A stretch of DNA of 64,000 nt from Agapetus fuscipes (lineage: Eukaryota; Arthropoda; Insecta; Trichoptera; Glossosomatidae), in the NCBI GenBank assembly GCA_951799405.1, contig OX637339.1, positions 6,262,001 through 6,326,000 on the forward strand, written 5' to 3'. Below the pieces are notes generated by a model that had not been told where the DNA came from, did not search any database, and was given only the letters and a program-made list of their open reading frames with translations. Shown one piece after another: positions 1 to 9,922 of this stretch; position 1 is the stretch's first letter, and the number at the start of each line of letters is the position of its first letter. Position numbers and translations under genes: made by a program.

Positions 1-496
1 GCTAGACAAAATTAAAAAAATATAAAAGTGAATTAAAACTTTGTTTATTTAATTAATAACATTCAATTATTATCGATCTTCAAAAATGTTATACTCGAGA
101 AAATGGTTCAAGCTAGTCTATGCTTTTTGGTATCGTTGTTTTGATGGGATCGCGGAAGAGAATTTTAATACCGAGTAATGTAGTAATGCCGCTACTCATT
201 ATCTATTTACGCAGGAAGTTATTTTATTACGGCTCTTCTTTCTGTTCATTCCCTTTCTTCTCATTCCCATTCTTCTTGCTTCTTTCTTTTTTAATTCCAT
301 TCAAGTGCTCCTCCATCACTTATTCACACAGCGGCCGGCTCATTTTGTTTGCGGGTTACACATTATCAACAATAATAATAATAAGATTCTGAGTTTAAAA
401 TTTTCATCAAAATCAAAATGGTATACTTTAAAAAGGAAGCGAAGAAAATCTTTCAAAGTACTGTTAAATAATGGGATGTACCTTCACAGTTAATTG
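1..496. other. AT-rich sequence, nothing recognised
   Basis: Two short overlapping frames occur here, but they are low-complexity (Phe/Ser/Leu-rich or Lys-rich) and show no motif. I see no repeat family that recurs elsewhere in the window. Confidence 0.5.
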
Positions 497-722
497 ACCG
501 GTCGTTAGTCTAGAAGGCTACGGGCTCGTATTCCGAAGGTCACGAGCTCGATTCCGACGAAGCACAAAAAAATACATTTACAAATATGCTCTCCGCTGGG
601 CTGAAATATTCATTAACCTTAAAAAAAACAGGCCTGTCACCAAAGGTTCATCAACCTAGCCCACAGAGGGTGTTTCACAAGAAATGAGAACCTACCCTCT
701 CAGGAACAGTGGAACTCCCACG
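497..722 (+). repeat. SINE1 head and body fused to a SINE2 fragment
   Basis: A tRNA-like head starts GACCGGTCGTTAGTCTAG (A-box-like) and reaches a degenerate B box, CGAGCTCGATTCC. The usual SINE1 body follows (AGCACAAAA, ATGCTCTCCGCTGGG, CTGTCACCAAAGGTTCATC). From about 674 it switches to the SINE2 body (CACAAGAAATGAGAACC, then a CTCTCAGGAACAGTGG-like part). No LINE-like tail is present, so this looks like a truncated mosaic. Confidence 0.6.
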
Positions 723-730
723 TGTCGGTG

Positions 731-948
731 TTATGGCCGAGGGGGCCAAGAGGCCGATCTTACTAGCGTATTTGGAATGGAATAACGTTGGTTCGATCCC
801 CGCTTGGGTCACTTGACCATAACTTTGACCCCTGTGTTGTATTGGGTAATTATTAATTAATAACTCATTACTATAAACAACAATGAATTATTAATTGATG
901 ATATTAATACCTGTTTCTGGCCAGGCAGAATAGGTTGGTGAATTGCAT
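731..948 (+). repeat. SINE3, tRNA-derived SINE
   Basis: The head resembles a Ser/Leu-type tRNA: A box TGGCCGAGGGGGCCAAG and B box GGTTCGATCCCC. The body runs through TTGACCATAACTTTGACCC and an alternating TTAATTAATAA tract. It ends CTGGCCAGGCAGAATAGG then TTGGTGAATTGCATT. Related copies lie near 13005, 17340, 32537 and 60055, so this is a family and not a tRNA gene. Confidence 0.7.
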
Positions 949-1203
949 TATAATCTATAATCTATAATCTAAGTTGCAAGGATATATTCATTTAAAGCTC
1001 TCAGATGTATGCCCACAAACCAACAAGTGTAGTTCGCGCTTACAAATGCTGAATGTGTACTTACAAATAAAATCCAAACCTCAAATGAACATAAGCCCCA
1101 CAACTTTTGCCGACCTTCCCTGAAACAGGGGTGACATTGGCAAAGTGAACCATTTTTTTACAGTATGGGTGGTCAGCCTCATACCAACCTATAAGTCAAG
1201 GAA
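945..1203 (-). repeat. Family A interspersed repeat
   Basis: A near-complete copy of the commonest repeat in the window. On the minus strand it starts TCCTTGACTTATAGGTTGG, continues GTCAGCCTCATACC-type and CCCTGTTTCAGGGAAGGTCGG segments, and ends GCAACTTAGATTATAGATT. The ~255-bp length, lack of an ORF and simple TTAGATT/TATAGATT tail suggest a non-autonomous element. SINE-like is one option, but no clear pol III boxes are visible. Confidence 0.75.
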
Positions 1204-1334
1204 TATGAATAATAAATTACATTTAAATATAAAAAAGAACAAAACCTTACAAAGAAATCTATACAAAAAAAGTCAAAAATTTCCTATGCAAAAAATGTAG
1301 CAAATGAATACACCAACATTAGAAATCAACATTG

Positions 1335-1390
1335 CAGATTAGCCGCCACTTCTTCCTGTCCTTGCATACTTCTTTCATTTCATCCAGAGA
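1335..1390 (-). repeat. RTE-type LINE 3' end remnant
   Basis: A short minus-strand stretch resembles the last coding segment of the RTE copies at 45.9 and 55.9 kb: antisense of the Met-Lys-Glu-Val-Cys-Lys-Asp segment, seen as CTTGCATACTTCTTTCATTT. It is too short and degraded to place further. Confidence 0.35.
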
Positions 1391-1424
1391 ACATTGCTCT
1401 TCGCAAATCTATTAAAAAAAAACA

Positions 1425-1515
1425 TAAATAGGTTCACTCGCCACATACGACTCATTCAGGGACAACGCGGTAAGAAGTTGCACTATATGCGCTGTATAGT
1501 TGTGTATCTCAACTA
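1425..1515 (+). repeat. SINE2 3' end fragment
   Basis: Matches the SINE2 tail, with AATAGGTTCACTCGCCACAT, GGGACAACGCGGTAAG and AAGTTGCACTATATG. The tRNA-like head is missing. Confidence 0.6.
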
Positions 1516-1920
1516 CATAATGAATTAATGATGATTATAAAATCCTTTTACATTCTCTCTAAGGGCCATATTCAGTGTTTACATACCTTTCTCTATTTAA
1601 ACATAACTCAAACATTCAATTCGGTATAAAATTATTGAATAATGTACTGTGGACGGTCCACTCTCGAAATGTCTGAATGAAATTGCAAAGGCAAATTGAA
1701 AATTAATAAATTTGGACCGCAAATATTCTGATTAACATAATGCCTCACACAGACGAAATCAAGACATTCAACAGTCAACATGCATGTTTGATAACATTCA
1801 AAACAATCCAAAAACGTGTGACAAAAATACACTATTATAATATCTAGGTTTTTAGCAGTAACTTTGTGAAAGTTCATCTTTACAATTTTTTTAAGAATAA
1901 AAAACTTGGTTTAAATTCAC
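1516..1920. other. No gene or repeat recognised
   Basis: AT-rich sequence. One 81-codon minus frame lacks motifs and is not supported. Confidence 0.4.
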
Positions 1921-1929
1921 TGTGAGTTT

Positions 1930-1995
1930 TTATTTTTTAATACACGACTAGTTTCGGTAGAGCAGTATCCACCATCGACAGGTGCTAACTTAAAA
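1930..1995 (-). ncRNA. Divergent hammerhead-like module
   Basis: On the minus strand a 4-bp stem I (GCAC at 1985-1982 with GTGT at 1945-1942) encloses CTGTCGA, a GGTGG/CTACC-type stem II, GAAAC and a terminal TC. CTGTCGA departs from the hammerhead consensus CTGANGA at the conserved A, so activity is doubtful. It fits the series seen at 3642, 40806 and 53670. Confidence 0.4.
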
Positions 1996-2321
1996 CTAAC
2001 ATAGAAATACAAAAAATACAAAGACAGAATTAAATCACTTATAGAAGGGGAGGGGGTATAAGGTGGGCGGAGCTTAAGAGGGAACAATGAAAGAAGAGGG
2101 GATGTATTAGGAAAGACAATGTTGTTAATTATATTATTTTCAGAATTTAAATTTTTTATGTATCTCAAGATTTTCGAAATTATTCATTATTTTTCCCTTA
2201 TTGGTAATATGGTGTAGGAGTTTTAATTTCTGGGAGAGGAATGAATGGTTTTACTCCATGATGTGATGTGTCGCAAATTCCGAGTGGCTGTTACTTGTGA
2301 GGCAGCGGCGATGCTCATCAA

Positions 2322-2365
2322 TTCTCGGCAAGAAGTTACACTATATGTGTAGCTTAATTGCGTTT
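2322..2365 (+). repeat. SINE2 3' end fragment
   Basis: GCAAGAAGTTACACTATATG then TGTAGCTTAATTGCG matches the SINE2 terminus at 42070. Nothing upstream is retained. Confidence 0.5.
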
Positions 2366-2407
2366 TTTTAAGTAGGTGGTGATCCTCCTACGAGGAGCTC
2401 AAAAATG

Positions 2408-2662
2408 CCTTATAATAATAATATCTATAATCTAAGTTGCAAGGATATATTCATTTAAAGTTCTCAAATGTATGCCCACAAACAAACACGTGTAGTTCGG
2501 GCTTACATTTGCATTTGCTGAATGTGTACTGACAAATAAAATCCAAACCTCAAATGAACATAAGCCCTACAACTTTTGGCGACACAGGGGTGACATTGGC
2601 AAAGTGAACCATTTTTTACAGTATGGGTTGTCAGCCTCATACCAACCTATAAGTCAAGGAAT
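2408..2662 (-). repeat. Family A interspersed repeat
   Basis: Nearly complete copy with the tail (TATAATCTAAG) at the low-coordinate side and CCTATAAGTCAAGGA at the other. A short deletion removes the TTCCCTGAAA segment before CAGGGGTGACATTGG. Confidence 0.75.
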
Positions 2663-3240
2663 ATTAGATGGGAGGAAAAGGGGTAAACGATGGATAAATA
2701 TTGCTGCAAACCAATCCAAGGCAATCCAAAAAAACAGGAGAAGAATTGTTATTCACACTGGTGGCTCTGAAGTTCCTAATGAATCAAAGATATTGAAAGG
2801 TAATCACGCAGAATTGTTGAATGTTAAGTGATCATTTGTAAAGGGATAATGTTGTACCCCAGGTGTGCCTCTACCTTACGTTTACTATCCCTCTAATGTA
2901 CCTTAATGATTTACCTTTCATATTATCCTCTCTCTCTTTCCGGCACACTGATTCTTATATTTACCCCTTTCGTTCCAGAGGGTAAAGGCGAGTCCACAAT
3001 CCACAGAATTTCACACCAAGAATAACACGCAAATTTGATCTAAGTTGACACAGCTGAGGCGTTAAAAAACCTTGTTATGCACATCAGTTAGATTTAAACA
3101 AATAATGACTTTAAAACTAATGGGATTATCAAACGATTGTTTTTTTCTTTTTAAATGCAAGTTTTGAGACCATAAAATTCATGATGTTTTTCAAAACACA
3201 AACGGACTGTTGTAGAAGAACTTATGTATGTGATGTAGAA
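2663..3240. other. No gene or repeat recognised
   Basis: Includes pyrimidine-rich stretches and part of a 75-codon frame that starts inside the preceding A repeat, so that frame is spurious. Confidence 0.4.
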
Positions 3241-3244
3241 GAAC

Positions 3245-3400
3245 TGGACCGGTCCGAAATGGAAGGTTGTGGATTCGAATCCCGGTGGAGCACAAAAAAT
3301 ATACCCCTTATATTTCCAAATGTGCTCTTCGGTGGGTTGAAAAATTCATAAATCTTTACCAAAGACCGTTCACTGAAAGGTCCATCCAACCAAGGCCGAC
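3245..3400 (+). repeat. SINE1 head and body, truncated
   Basis: Head reduced to GACCGGTCCGAAATGGAAGG, B box GGATTCGAATCCCGG, then the body with TGTGCTCTTCGGTGGG and TTACCAAAGACCG. It is cut where the 3408-3492 hairpin begins. Confidence 0.65.
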
Positions 3401-3407
3401 ATTATTT

Positions 3408-3492
3408 CTTCTTGTGAAATCGTCCGATTAATGAAAGGTGAAGCTAACTTCTATGATCCACCCTTTCATTAATCGGACGATTTCACAAGAAG
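3408..3492. repeat. Long near-perfect inverted repeat (hairpin)
   Basis: Arm 3408-3440 (CTTCTTGTGAAATCGTCCGA...) pairs with 3459-3492 with one extra base over 33 positions; the loop is 18 bases. Weaker complementarity extends outward. It sits at the truncation point of a SINE1 copy. Confidence 0.85.
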
Positions 3493-3599
3493 GCATAATA
3501 TCGTCCTTCTGTACAACTGGGGCTATTGCGACATCTGAATGCATCACCGAAGGTTAATAAAAGTACCTACAACCTTCGGCCTCGATCAAACAACAATAA

Positions 3600-3700
3600 T
3601 TCAACAGTTCGTGGTTCTTCTTTGTAGAAGAGACACTTCTCCTGAGGACGTCGGATATGACTCCGACGAAACGTAGAGAAAATCGTTCTTCTCTTTTGCA
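3600..3700 (+). ncRNA. Hammerhead-type ribozyme module in a repeat
   Basis: Stem I TTCTC (3637-3641) pairs perfectly with GAGAA (3676-3680). Between them lie CTGAGGA (3642-3648), a six-pair stem II (GTCGGA/TCCGAC) after one unpaired C, GAAA (3668-3671), a two-base CG link, then T and A (3674-3675), after which cleavage would be predicted. This is the CUGANGA-stem II-GAAA-UH order of a type I hammerhead with a one-pair helix III, as described for Penelope-like elements. Activity is inferred. Confidence 0.6.
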
Positions 3701-3759
3701 CGGTCAGTAAAATCAGCTTTTTTTATTCTATAAAATGTCTAACGACCGTAATCATAATT

Positions 3760-4215
3760 TACAATATATTATGCTTTATCATTAAAAAATAGTGAAGTTT
3801 TATCCGCTGGTTGTAGATCGTTCTTAACGTCTGTCTCTCCGCTAAGCAGGTAAGTACCTCTGGGGTAAATTAACGTATTGACATTTGGAATTTGCGCTCC
3901 GGAATGGGATATTTCATTTGGCAGGTTTTCGCATAATCACTTACTCTGCCGGAGACCTTATTTAATATTACAGTTATGGCGGGAATTCAAATTAACTAAG
4001 GGTTCGTATTGTACATACTAATGGTGTGTTGTGTCGACGTTAGCTTATGCGACTTTAAACTGAAAAATAAATTTACACGAAATTCACGTGTCTTTTTCAT
4101 TCAGTTTAAAATTGCTAAGCTATTTTTTTTTTTTGTAATTACATTCACAGCATGTTTATAAGCGTGAACTAATGCGTGTATCTCGGTCTATGGGAAGCAT
4201 TAAATATATATCTTA
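3760..4215. other. No gene or repeat recognised
   Basis: Mixed-composition sequence with no supported feature. Confidence 0.4.
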
Positions 4216-4217
4216 CA

Positions 4218-4548
4218 ATTTTTTTTTTTTTTTTTTAAGAAAATCCTGTGCGGGAGACTCCCTAGATTCTGAAGACTCTAGGGGTCTATGACACTTGTTG
4301 TAGTGCCGCAGAGGTGTACGAGCTTGGTCGTCGCTACAAAGCGCCAATACTCAAGCAAGACCCAGTTGCTGTAAGGCTGGATGGACCCTTAGTGACCGGT
4401 CATTGGTAAAGGCTTATGAATTCTTCAACCCAGCGAAGAGCACATTCGAAATATTAATGGTATTTTTGGGTGCTCCGCCGGGATCCGAATCCACAACCTT
4501 CCATTTACGAGTCCAAAGTGTTGCCACTACGGACTACGGACCGGTCCG
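4218..4548 (-). repeat. SINE1b: SINE1 with Jockey-like LINE tail
   Basis: Minus-strand SINE. Reading from 4548: tRNA-like head (GACCGGTCCGTAGTCCGTAG, B box near GATTCGGATCCC), SINE1 body (TGCTCTTCGCTGGGTTGAAG, CTTTACCAATGACCGGTCAC, TCCAGCCTTACAGCAACTGG) and GACCAAGCTCGTA. It then switches to CACCTCTGCGGCAC... GGGAGTCTCCCGCACAGG and a long A tract. That tail matches the 3' end of the LINE at 18556-19265 and the stretch at 26905-26997. A second copy is at 49015. Confidence 0.8.
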
Positions 4549-4708
4549 AGATGCCAACGACACGCGGTGTACCTGAGCGGTCACCCATCCAAGTACTGAC
4601 CACGCCCAATGTTGCTTAACTTCGGTGATCTATGGGAACCGGTGCTTTCAACATGGCTAACGTCGTTGACAAAATTAATACGTATTTTCATTTTTTTATA
4701 GATTATAT
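4549..4708. other. Unassigned spacer
   Basis: Contains TGAGCGGTCACCCATCCAAG then TACTGACCACGCCCAATG, and GCTTAACTTCGGTGATCTA. This resembles the 3' half of an insect 5S rRNA gene on the opposite reading, but I see no complete 5S gene, so it is only noted. Confidence 0.3.
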
Positions 4709-5011
4709 TGTTACGAACTATGATTTTGTGTGTGCAGGCACGTAGTTTGGTGGTGTCTAACTGAAATAGTGTCGAACAATATAGTATGTGTGTGGAACAA
4801 TCCATTTTAGAAGTATGTGGAATAATCTAGAACATGCAATAATCGTCTCTTTCGTACCTATATATACGAGCCGTAATGATGCGGAGAGCCAAGACGTTTG
4901 AAAGTCATTAGAGCTAGAGAAGTACTGTGTAACAGTATATTGTGCAACATAAATCCTGTTAAATAAATAAATCGCAGTTTAACTAAAAATAACTCAAGTA
5001 AAAATCATAAC
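4709..5011 (+). mobile_element. Solo-LTR-like element
   Basis: Begins TGTTACGAAC and ends CATAACA, so the ends are the complementary TGTTA...TAACA, flanked by ATAT on both sides (possible 4-bp target duplication). Inside are a TATATATACGAG TATA-like box near 4860 and AATAAATAAAT near 4963, as expected of an LTR promoter and polyadenylation region. Related sequences are at 9923, 10959, 12883, 62222 and 63220. No gag or pol lies beside any of them. Confidence 0.6.
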
Positions 5012-5345
5012 AATATTATAGATGAAAGACCGCTATCCTTTATTATATTACCCTTCGTCGTCGTCATTCGTCGTCGAGTTTCGATTTTCAAAATCAATGC
5101 CATCACAGCAGATGAAACACATTCATGCTCTTTAGCAAATTAATTTTTGTATATATGCTGCAATGCGGCGAGCTTACGCGTGTGTGTTTACAAATGTATG
5201 AAAACTTTTAGGAATTAATCTGTTTGTTCATACTAAAAATGTATGGAACAATATTGACATCTAGCGGCAAAACGTAAAAGTTTTTTTTACATTTTCTTTT
5301 ATTTCATGCAAATTAAAAATAAAAAAAAAGCCAAATAAAAATGGA
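5012..5345. other. No gene or repeat recognised
   Basis: AT-rich sequence with a short CGTCGTCGTC simple repeat near 5050. Confidence 0.4.
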
Positions 5346-5349
5346 TTTC

Positions 5350-7505
5350 AATCTGTAATCTAAGTTGCAAACATATATAACATTTGAGATTCATATTACA
5401 TGCATTCTTACGAGCAGACATGTATAAGTTCTAATCTAATCTAATCTAAGCTGCAAAGATATATATCATTTAAGATTTATATTAAATGCATTCCCACAAG
5501 CAGATATGTATAAGTTCCCGCTTACATATGCTGCATGTGTACTTACAACATAACAGCCCATTCCAAATGAACATAAGCCCTGCAACTCTTGCCAACCTTC
5601 CCTGAAACAAAGGTGAATTTGCAAAGTAAACCATTTTTTAAAGTATGGGTGGTCAGCCTCATACCAACCTATAATTCAAGAAAATTATTTTGTGTATTTC
5701 TTTACATAATCTAAGTTGCAAAGATACATACCATTTAAGATTCATATTAAATGCATTCCCACACGCAGACAGGTACAAGTTCACGCTTACAAATGCCCAA
5801 TGTGGACTTGCAAAATAAAAAAACTAATCTCAAATGAACATAAGCCCTGCAACTTTTGCCGACTTTTCCTCAAACAGAGATAAAATTTGCATGGTAAACC
5901 ATTGCTTACAGTATGGGTGGTCAGCCACATACTAACCTTTTAGTCAAGGAAATTAATTTGTTTAGTTCATTAATCTAAGTTGCAAAGATACATACCATTT
6001 GAGATTCATATTAAATGCATTCCCACAAGCAGACAGGTATAAGTTCGCGCTTACAAATGCCCCATGTGGACTTATAAAATAAAAAACTAATCTTAAATGA
6101 ACATAAGCCCTGCAACTTTTGCCGACTTTTCCTCAAACAGAGATAAAATTTGCATGGTAAACCATTGCTTACAGTATGGGTGGTCAGCCACATACTAACC
6201 TTTTAGTCAAGGAAATTATTTTGTTTAGTTCTATAATCTAAGTTGCAAAGATACATACCATTTGAGATTAATATAAAATGCATTCCCACAAGCAGACAGG
6301 TACAAGTTCACGCTTACAAATGCCCAATGTGGACTTGCAAAATAAAAAAAACTAATCTCAAATGAACATAAGCCCTGCAACTCTTGCCGACTTTTCCTCA
6401 AACAGAGATAAAATTTGCATTGTGAACCATTGCTTACAGTATGGGTGGTCAGCCACATACTAACCTTTTAGTCAAGGAAATTATTTTGTTTAGTTCTATA
6501 ATCTAAGTTGCAAAGATACATACCATTTGAGATTCATATTAAATGCATTCCCACAAGCAGACAGGTACAAGTTCACGCTTACAAATGCCCAATGTGGACT
6601 TGAAAAATAAAAAAAACTAATCTCAAATGAACATAAGCCCTGCAACTCTTGCCGACTTTTCCTCAAACAGAGATAAAATTTGCATTGTGAACCATTGCTT
6701 ACAGTATGGGTGGTCAGCCACATACAAACCTTTTAGTCAAGGAAATTATTTTGTTTAGTTCTTTAATCTAAGTTGCAAAGATACATACCATTTGAGATTC
6801 ATATTAAATGCATTCCCACAAGCAGACAGGTACAAGTTCACGCTTACAAATGCCCAATGTGGACTTGCAAAATAAAAAAAACTAATCTCAAATGAACATA
6901 AGCCCTGCAACTCTTGCCGACTTTTTCTCAAACAGAGATAAAATTTTCATGGTAAACCATTCTTACAGTATGGGTGGTCAGCCACATACTAACCTTTTAG
7001 TCAAGGAAATTAATTTGTTTAGTTCATTAATCTAAGTTGCAAAGATACATACCATTTGAGATTCATATTAAATGCATTCCCACAAGCAGACAGGTATAAG
7101 TTCGCGCTTACAAATGCCCCATGTGGACTTATAAAATAAAAAAACTAATCTCAAATGAACATAAGCCCTGCAACTTTTGCCGACTTTTCCTCAAACAGAG
7201 ATAAAATTTTCATGGTAAACCATTCTTACAGTATGGGTGGTCAGCCACATACTAACCTATAAGTCAAGGAAATTATTTTGTTAAGTTCTATAATCTAAGT
7301 TGCAAAGATACATACCAATCGAGATTCATATTAAATGCATTCCCACAAGCAGACATTTATAAGTTCGCGCTTACACATAATGCATGTTGACTTACAACAT
7401 AAAAACCCAAACTCAAATTAATATAAGCCCTGCAACTCTTGCCAATCTTCCCTGAAACACAGCTGAAATCTGCAAAGTGAACCATTTTTTAAACTATGGG
7501 TGGTC
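5350..7505 (-). repeat. Family A tandem array (~265-bp satellite)
   Basis: A partial unit (5350-5430) is followed by eight head-to-tail units starting near 5431, 5706, 5970, 6232, 6497, 6763, 7027 and 7290. Spacing is 262-275 bp. Each unit spans the whole family A consensus, including the TCAAGGAAATTATTTTG junction with the next unit. Repeated 60-75-codon minus frames here are by-products of the unit. The middle units resemble each other more than the outer ones, as expected from local amplification. Confidence 0.9.
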
Positions 7506-7854
7506 GATTTTCTTTTACAAAGGCTGCATGTTTTTATTTTACATGTTTTCCGAATTTTAACGCGAGGAAACTATGCGCAATATACACATTCACCAAATGT
7601 TAAGGGGTTGGGCTGCGTAGCAGCCAGGGGCAACGCCCCTAGTAAACACTAAAATTGTCTTTAAAAAAATCCTATGACTTACGTTCTTAGTATGAGAGTG
7701 ATATTAATGAAAAAAAAATCAAGCGTGATTATTGATTACTTATTTACGAGTATATTTTATAGAGGCTATGGATAGGACACACCAAATGACATAATTTATA
7801 GAATTAAGTAACATCTAAAAAATGATTTTAATTCCACACTCCTTCTCCTTCTGG
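7506..7854. other. Spacer with two tandem GC hairpins
   Basis: Mostly AT-rich. GGCTGCGTAGCAGCC (7611-7625) and AGGGGCAACGCCCCT (7626-7640) are two adjacent perfect short palindromic stems in otherwise AT-rich DNA. Confidence 0.6.
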
Positions 7855-7960
7855 AGGAAATGAAAGAAGTTTGTAAGGACAGAAAGAAATGGCGGTTGAT
7901 CTGTAATGTTGGCGGTTGATCTGTAATGTTGGCGGTTGATCTGTAATGTTGGCGGCTAGG
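7855..7960 (+). repeat. RTE-type LINE end fragment with 20-bp tandem repeat
   Basis: GGAAATGAAAGAAGTTTGTA followed by AGGACAGAAAGAAATGGCGG resembles the last codons of the RTE family (Met-Lys-Glu-Val-Cys-Lys-Asp-Arg-Lys-Lys-Trp). The unit GGCGGTTGATCTGTAATGTT is then repeated three times. Confidence 0.55.
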
Positions 7961-8046
7961 GTTTATTAAATTGGAATTTGTTTTCTGTTTGTTGTCCATG
8001 GATATTTTTATTTAGTCATGTATAAAATGTAATTTGTCGTGTATGT

Positions 8047-8312
8047 TCCTTGACTTATAGGTTGGTATGCGGCTGACCACCCATGCTGTAAAAATGGTTC
8101 ACTTTGCCAATGTCACCCCTGTATCAGAGAAGGACGGCAAGAGTTGCAGGGTGTATGTCCATTTGAGATTTGGTTTTTATGTTGTAGGTCTACATGAGGC
8201 ATGTGCAAGCGCGAACTTGTACGTGTCTGGTTGTGAGAATGCATGTAATGTGAATCTCCAATGTAACATATCTTTGCAACTTAGATTAGATTATATTAGA
8301 TTCTCCACATTT
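8047..8312 (+). repeat. Family A interspersed repeat
   Basis: Full-length plus-strand copy from TTCCTTGACTTATAGGTTGG to GCAACTTAGATTAGATTATA. It gives a clear view of the (TTAGA)-like tail. The 100-codon frame over it is a by-product. Confidence 0.8.
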
Positions 8313-8399
8313 CTTATCTTGACTGTAAAATTCTTAACAAACAATGTTACAGGAGTCTCCTCGAAGTAAAAACGCGGCCAGGTATAAAAATGATAATAA

Positions 8400-8700
8400 A
8401 AAAAACAATCCTCTTACAGGGGGGTGCACGGGGGGCTTAACAAGGAGCAGGGCTTAGAAAAATAGTAGGGAAAAGGGGGTAGGAAAGGAAACAGGGGGTT
8501 GGAAAATAGGTGGAAATGGGGGGATAGGGGGGGTTGGTTTTTGACTCGGCGGGAAAAATGTTAATGTCTGTCTAAATAGTGAATGAGGCGTCCGCCATCT
8601 TGGACTCGTTGAGGGGGCGGAGGGGGGGGGTCGGTTTAATTTTTTATAAGAAAACCGGTTTATGTCTGAGAAGAAGGCGGGAGAGGGGAGGAAAACAAGG
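8400..8700. other. G-rich tract
   Basis: Many runs of four to eight G on the plus strand (for example around 8419, 8466, 8518 and 8621), with potential for G-quadruplexes. Neither overlapping frame shows a conserved motif. Confidence 0.5.
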
Positions 8701-9226
8701 TAATGGCGGCATTTTTAATAATAAAATTGCGACAGGGATGCCCGGGAAATGGGCTAACAAATTTGATAAAATATTTTCCATACACTGTACTGTCCCAAAC
8801 TTCACGTAGCAACTTTGTACTGAATGAAAAGCGCAAATATAAGGAATTCGTAGGCGTAATGCAACGCAACTAAGCTGTACAAATGGGGTTGCTTGTCATA
8901 CATTCAGTGCTTGCTTGGCTTATCTATTACTATTTTATTCAAATATGACCTTTCTATGAAATTGTCTTAAGAATCACATTCTACACAATTTGAGCTAAGA
9001 AAAAAACTCAAAACACGATAATGTGAGGGTTGTTTTAAATATTTCTAAAACCAATTTTCTACTTTTCATAGGACTAATTGGTCCAGTACACATAAAAAAA
9101 ATTGCTCAAGTAGTGAAATAACCTCTGATGGACATAAGACAAACAAACACTAAGGGGACGACGTGGAGCGTAGAACCTATGTATTGTATATACTCGTATA
9201 TTGGAGGATGAGATATTTCATTTTTC
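8701..9226. other. No gene or repeat recognised
   Basis: Non-repetitive within the window, with no supported coding signal. Confidence 0.4.
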
Positions 9227-9432
9227 TAATATCTAATCTAAATCTAAGTTGCAAAGATATGTATCATTTGAGATTCATATTAAATGCATTTTCACAAGCA
9301 GACACGCATAATTTCGCGCTCACACATGGCGCATGTGGAACTAGAATATAAAAAAACCCAATCACAAATTAACATAAGCCCTGCAACTCTTGCCAACCTT
9401 CCCTGAAACAGGGGTGACATTGGCAAAGTGAA
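9227..9432 (-). repeat. Family A repeat, truncated
   Basis: Tail side intact (TAATCTAAATCTAAGTTGC). The other end stops at GGCAAAGTGAAAA where a SINE1 3' half begins. Confidence 0.7.
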
Positions 9433-9608
9433 AATATGCATTGAAAAAATAATCTACCTGTACCAAAGACCGGTCACCATAGGTCCATCCGGCCCTAGAG
9501 TATTGGTGCTTTCTACAGCAACGACCAAGCTCGCAGAGGGCTCTTGAGGTGTGATTAAAAAAAATGCTCTCCAACTAAATCATCCCAATATTAGTATTAT
9601 TACTAAGT
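9433..9608 (+). repeat. SINE1a 3' half with CR1/L2-like tail
   Basis: Contains ACCAAAGACCGGTCACCA, CGACCAAGCTCGCAGAGGGC, TCTTGAGGTGTGA, then AACTAAATCATCCCAATATT and an ATTATT tail. The tail after GCTCG matches the LINE 3' end at 34683-34790. Confidence 0.7.
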
Positions 9609-9922
9609 AACATCTTTGCCGCATAGATTCTGATAAATTATAGATTGTATTACATCAGGCTTTGTTCGGTAGCGTAAGCTTATTATCAGTAGTATACGCT
9701 GCACACGTATGTTGAGCGCTTAGACATGGTGGCAGCACTTGATACAGGCGCGCCCCCAACACTACAAGCGGATAATAATTTGCTAATTTCATGAATAATT
9801 GACTGCGATAGTTTGCATCTGTGTTCTCGGAAGATTAGAGGTGTGCTACAGGGATACCACTTCGGTCCATTTTCACTCAATATTAGTTACCCGATGATGG
9901 AAGTGATTCCGAAAATATTGTT
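9609..9922. other. No gene or repeat recognised
   Basis: Appears single-copy in the window. The 64-codon minus frame is unsupported. Confidence 0.4.

Noticed and set aside
4560..4650. 5S rRNA gene
   Set aside because: Only a short stretch resembles the 5S 3' half; no full ~120-bp gene or terminator is visible.
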